Of a DNA stretch of 64,000 nt, positions 61,849 to 64,000 are shown one piece after another; the first letter of the stretch is position 1, and each line of letters opens with the position of its first letter. The DNA is taken from positions 248,001 to 312,000 of the forward strand of contig CP155565.1 in NCBI GenBank assembly GCA_039696685.1, in the 5' to 3' direction. Source of the stretch: Vibrio sp. CDRSL-10 TSBA (GTDB lineage Bacteria > Pseudomonadota > Gammaproteobacteria > Enterobacterales > Vibrionaceae). Position numbers and translations under genes: made by a program. A model generated the notes under the pieces. The model searched no databases. It had not been told where the DNA came from and was given only the letters and a program-made list of their open reading frames with translations.

Positions 61849-62829
61849 ATGGCTAAATACAGATATGCATTACCCCAGCTTCAAGGTGGATTTTTTATGA
61901 CAGATGGCGGCCTGGAAACGACGCTGATCTATCTGGAACATTTTGATTTACCTGTTTTTGCCGCTTTTATTTTGCTGCAAAATGAACAGGGAGAGCGAGC
62001 CCTAAGACGCTATTATGCCTCTTACGCCGAGATAGCCCGACGCCATGATGTCGGTTTAATTTTGGAAACGGCGACCTGGCGGGCCAATCCAGAGTACGGT
62101 GGACGTCTGGGATATAGCCTGGCACAGCTTGAAACGGAAATGCGCAAAGCCGTCAGTTTGTTACTTGATATTCGCCAGGAGTATGAATCGCCGCACACCC
62201 CGGTGGTAATCAGTGGTTGTCTTGGTCCGCGTGGGGATGGTTACAGCGTGCAGGAAAGGATGACCGCTCAGGAAGCCGATGATTATCACGATTTTCAAAT
62301 CCACAGTTTTACCACTGCAGCTGCAGATCTGGTCACCGCGCTGACACTCACTTATGCCGAGGAAGCGATTGGCATTTCTATGGCGGCCAGACGGCACGCA
62401 ATGCCGGTGGTGATTTCCTTTACGGTTGAAACAGACGGCCGTCTGCCGTCGGGTCAGTCGTTAGGTGAAGCGATTTGTCAGGTTGAACTCGATACCGATG
62501 CCTATCCGTCGTATTACATGATCAACTGCGCTCACCCGAGTCATTTCAGAGCCGCGGTCAGCGGTGGTGAACCGTGGGTAAGGCGCATACATGGCCTTAG
62601 GGCAAATGCCTCCGCGCTGAGTCATGCAGAATTGGATCAATGCACCAAACTCGATGATGGTAACCCGCACGAGCTCAGCCTTGACTACACACAGCTGATC
62701 AATAAGTCACTACGTCACGTCAACATTGTCGGCGGATGCTGTGGTACCGACACCCGTCACTTAGATCGAATTGTCGCAAGCTGTTTACCCGTTTACCGGC
62801 AAGGAAAGGGGGTTAAACCGTTAAGTTAA
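61849..62829 (+). CDS. Homocysteine S-methyltransferase family protein
   Basis: 326-residue zinc-dependent methyltransferase-like barrel. The N-terminal FFMTDGGLETTLIY matches the family DGGxxT start. The zinc ligands are Cys in MINCAHPSHF and the vicinal pair in VGGCCGTDTRHL. Family members use S-methylmethionine, betaine or related donors; the donor here is unknown. Intact, with a strong ribosome site. Convergent with glgC. Confidence 0.88.
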   Translation: MAKYRYALPQLQGGFFMTDGGLETTLIYLEHFDLPVFAAFILLQNEQGERALRRYYASYAEIARRHDVGLILETATWRANPEYGGRLGYSLAQLETEMRKAVSLLLDIRQEYESPHTPVVISGCLGPRGDGYSVQERMTAQEADDYHDFQIHSFTTAAADLVTALTLTYAEEAIGISMAARRHAMPVVISFTVETDGRLPSGQSLGEAICQVELDTDAYPSYYMINCAHPSHFRAAVSGGEPWVRRIHGLRANASALSHAELDQCTKLDDGNPHELSLDYTQLINKSLRHVNIVGGCCGTDTRHLDRIVASCLPVYRQGKGVKPLS

Positions 62830-63029
62830 ATAGTTAAAGATAAATAGTTGAATAGTTAACGGGGGAGTCGGGGAAATGGTTTCGCAGTCATAGACAGACA
62901 GCGAGTGTTGCGAGTTATACGTGCAGGCAGAGTACGTCAGATGGGATGGCGGTGAAGAGGAATCACCATGCGTGAATCCTCTCGACTGATTGCCGGTTAC
63001 CATTTTAGTAACAGCGGCGATTCGTGGGC

Positions 63030-64000
63030 TCAGAAACTGGTAGCTTTCCGGAACGACCACTATGCCTTTTTCGGAAATACGGAAACGTTTCGCATCTTCA
63101 ATCGGATTCAGTCCGATCTGAGTATGAGGCGGAATTTTTACGTGTTTGTCGATAATACAATTGACCAGCTGGCAACCGTCACCGACTTCGACATCGTCAA
63201 ACAGAATACAATCAACAATGGTTGCACTATCGTTGATACGTACGCCGGATGAAATGACCGAGTGTTGCACGGAACCACCAGAGTTTACTACTCCGTTGGC
63301 GATAATGGAGTTGATAAAAATTCCCTCATTACCTGTGGCGGAGGAGACGGTCCGGGCTGGTGGCAACTGCGGTTCATAAGTCCGAATTGCCCAGTTTTTC
63401 TGGTACAGATTCATTGGCGGAACAGGATCCAGCAGGTCCATGTTGGCTTCATAGAACGAATCGATGGTACCCACATCGCGCCAGTAGTTATCTTTGGCAA
63501 CCCGACCTTTTTCGTCACCAAACTGATAGGCATAGACGTTATTGTCAGGAATCAGTTTCGGGATGATGTCTTTACCAAAATCATGACTGGAAGCCTCATT
63601 CTCAGCATCTTCTTTCAGTACTTGTTGTAACACAGCCATGTCGAAGATATAGATCCCCATGGATGCCAGACTCCGGTCAGGCCGGTTTGGCATGGATGGC
63701 GGATCGCTCGGTTTTTCAATGAATGACGTGATGCGGTGTTCGTCATCAATCGCCATTACACCAAACGCCTTTGCTTCCTCGCGTGGTACATCCATACAGG
63801 CAATGGTCAGTGCCGCGCCTTTTTCACGGTGTTCATCCAGCATCGCGGCATAGTCCATGCGATAGATATGATCGCCGGACAGAACAACGACGTGTTTGGC
63901 ATCGCTGCGCGACAGTAGCCACATGTTGTGGAACAGGGCGTCGGCAGTCCCTTCGTACCATTTACCACCTTTACGCATTTGTGGGGGGACCACAGTGATG
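63030..64000 (-). CDS. glgC: Glucose-1-phosphate adenylyltransferase, 5' end outside window (one-base insertion at stop)
   Basis: Makes ADP-glucose for glycogen synthesis. The N-terminus lies beyond the right edge. Visible: KWYEGTADALFHNMWLL, VVVLSGDHIYRMDY, FIEKPSDPPSMP and DNYWRDVGTIDSFYEANMDLL, followed by left-handed beta-helix repeats (GGSVQHSVISSGVRIN). As written, the frame runs on to 62821 with a low-complexity tail. Removing one A from GAAAC at 63033-63037 produces a stop right after KGIVVVPESYQF, a natural end for Vibrio GlgC. I take 63030 as the true 3' end. Confidence 0.92.

Noticed and set aside
62821..63029. C-terminal extension of GlgC of about 70 residues
   Set aside because: The extension is low-complexity and arises only because a GTTTC insertion hides the natural stop after ESYQF.

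Overview
The window is a stretch of a Vibrionaceae genome. LuxP/LuxQ followed by a PilZ protein, FabH2, the YceH/GIY-YIG/DUF496 group, CobQ-ModABC and a class I HMG-CoA reductase appear in an order that, from memory, matches V. cholerae chromosome II. NirBDC and the phenolic-acid decarboxylase cluster argue against V. cholerae itself; a V. fluvialis/furnissii-like species is my best guess (inference).

Layout. 1-6.8 kb: sugar-acid uptake and catabolism (TRAP transporter DctPQM, 2-keto-3-deoxygluconate kinase, 2-hydroxyacid dehydrogenase, YhcH-like protein, 6-phosphogluconate dehydrogenase). 6.8-10.9 kb: IPP isomerase, then a UbiX/UbiD/VdcD non-oxidative hydroxyarylate decarboxylase operon, a divergent MarR regulator with two operators, and an LpdD-like gene. 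11-22 kb: AT-rich accessory zone with a DsbA-like lipoprotein, a large secreted M6 metalloprotease, a secreted DUF11-repeat protein, a decayed IS5-family element and a PAS/GAF/GGDEF protein. 22.6-28 kb: tRNA-Leu and tRNA-Cys, a BCCT transporter, a tiny secreted peptide, an ERIC repeat, and an ATPase-winged-helix regulator divergent from a secreted protein. 28-33 kb: nirBDC plus siroheme methyltransferase behind an FNR box. 33-46 kb: NYN protein, MFS transporter, TrxC, FabH2, GlpK, small conserved genes, then luxPQ and a PilZ gene. 46-55.5 kb: outer-membrane-type protein, cobQ-modABC, HMG-CoA reductase, two small proteins, YccS. 55.8-64 kb: helicase IV, nicotinamidase, ABM monooxygenase, methylglyoxal synthase, YhhN, AraC regulator, a terminator-ended candidate small RNA, homocysteine methyltransferase, and GlgC cut by the window end.

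The most striking observation is not a gene. Twenty-five reading-frame breaks, in 24 otherwise normal genes, can each be repaired by deleting one base from GAAAC (GTTTC on the other strand) to give GAAC (GTTC). No other repeated lesion type is seen; the only exceptions are two extra lesions in the dead IS element. Only a minority of GAAC sites are affected. This cannot be ordinary gene decay. It looks like a motif-specific base-calling artefact, and GAAC/GTTC is the known consensus of partial, double-stranded DNA phosphorothioation by Dnd systems. I therefore annotate these genes as intact in the living cell and give full spans across the insertions. The inference that this DNA carried a modification at GAAC is the main hypothesis to test.
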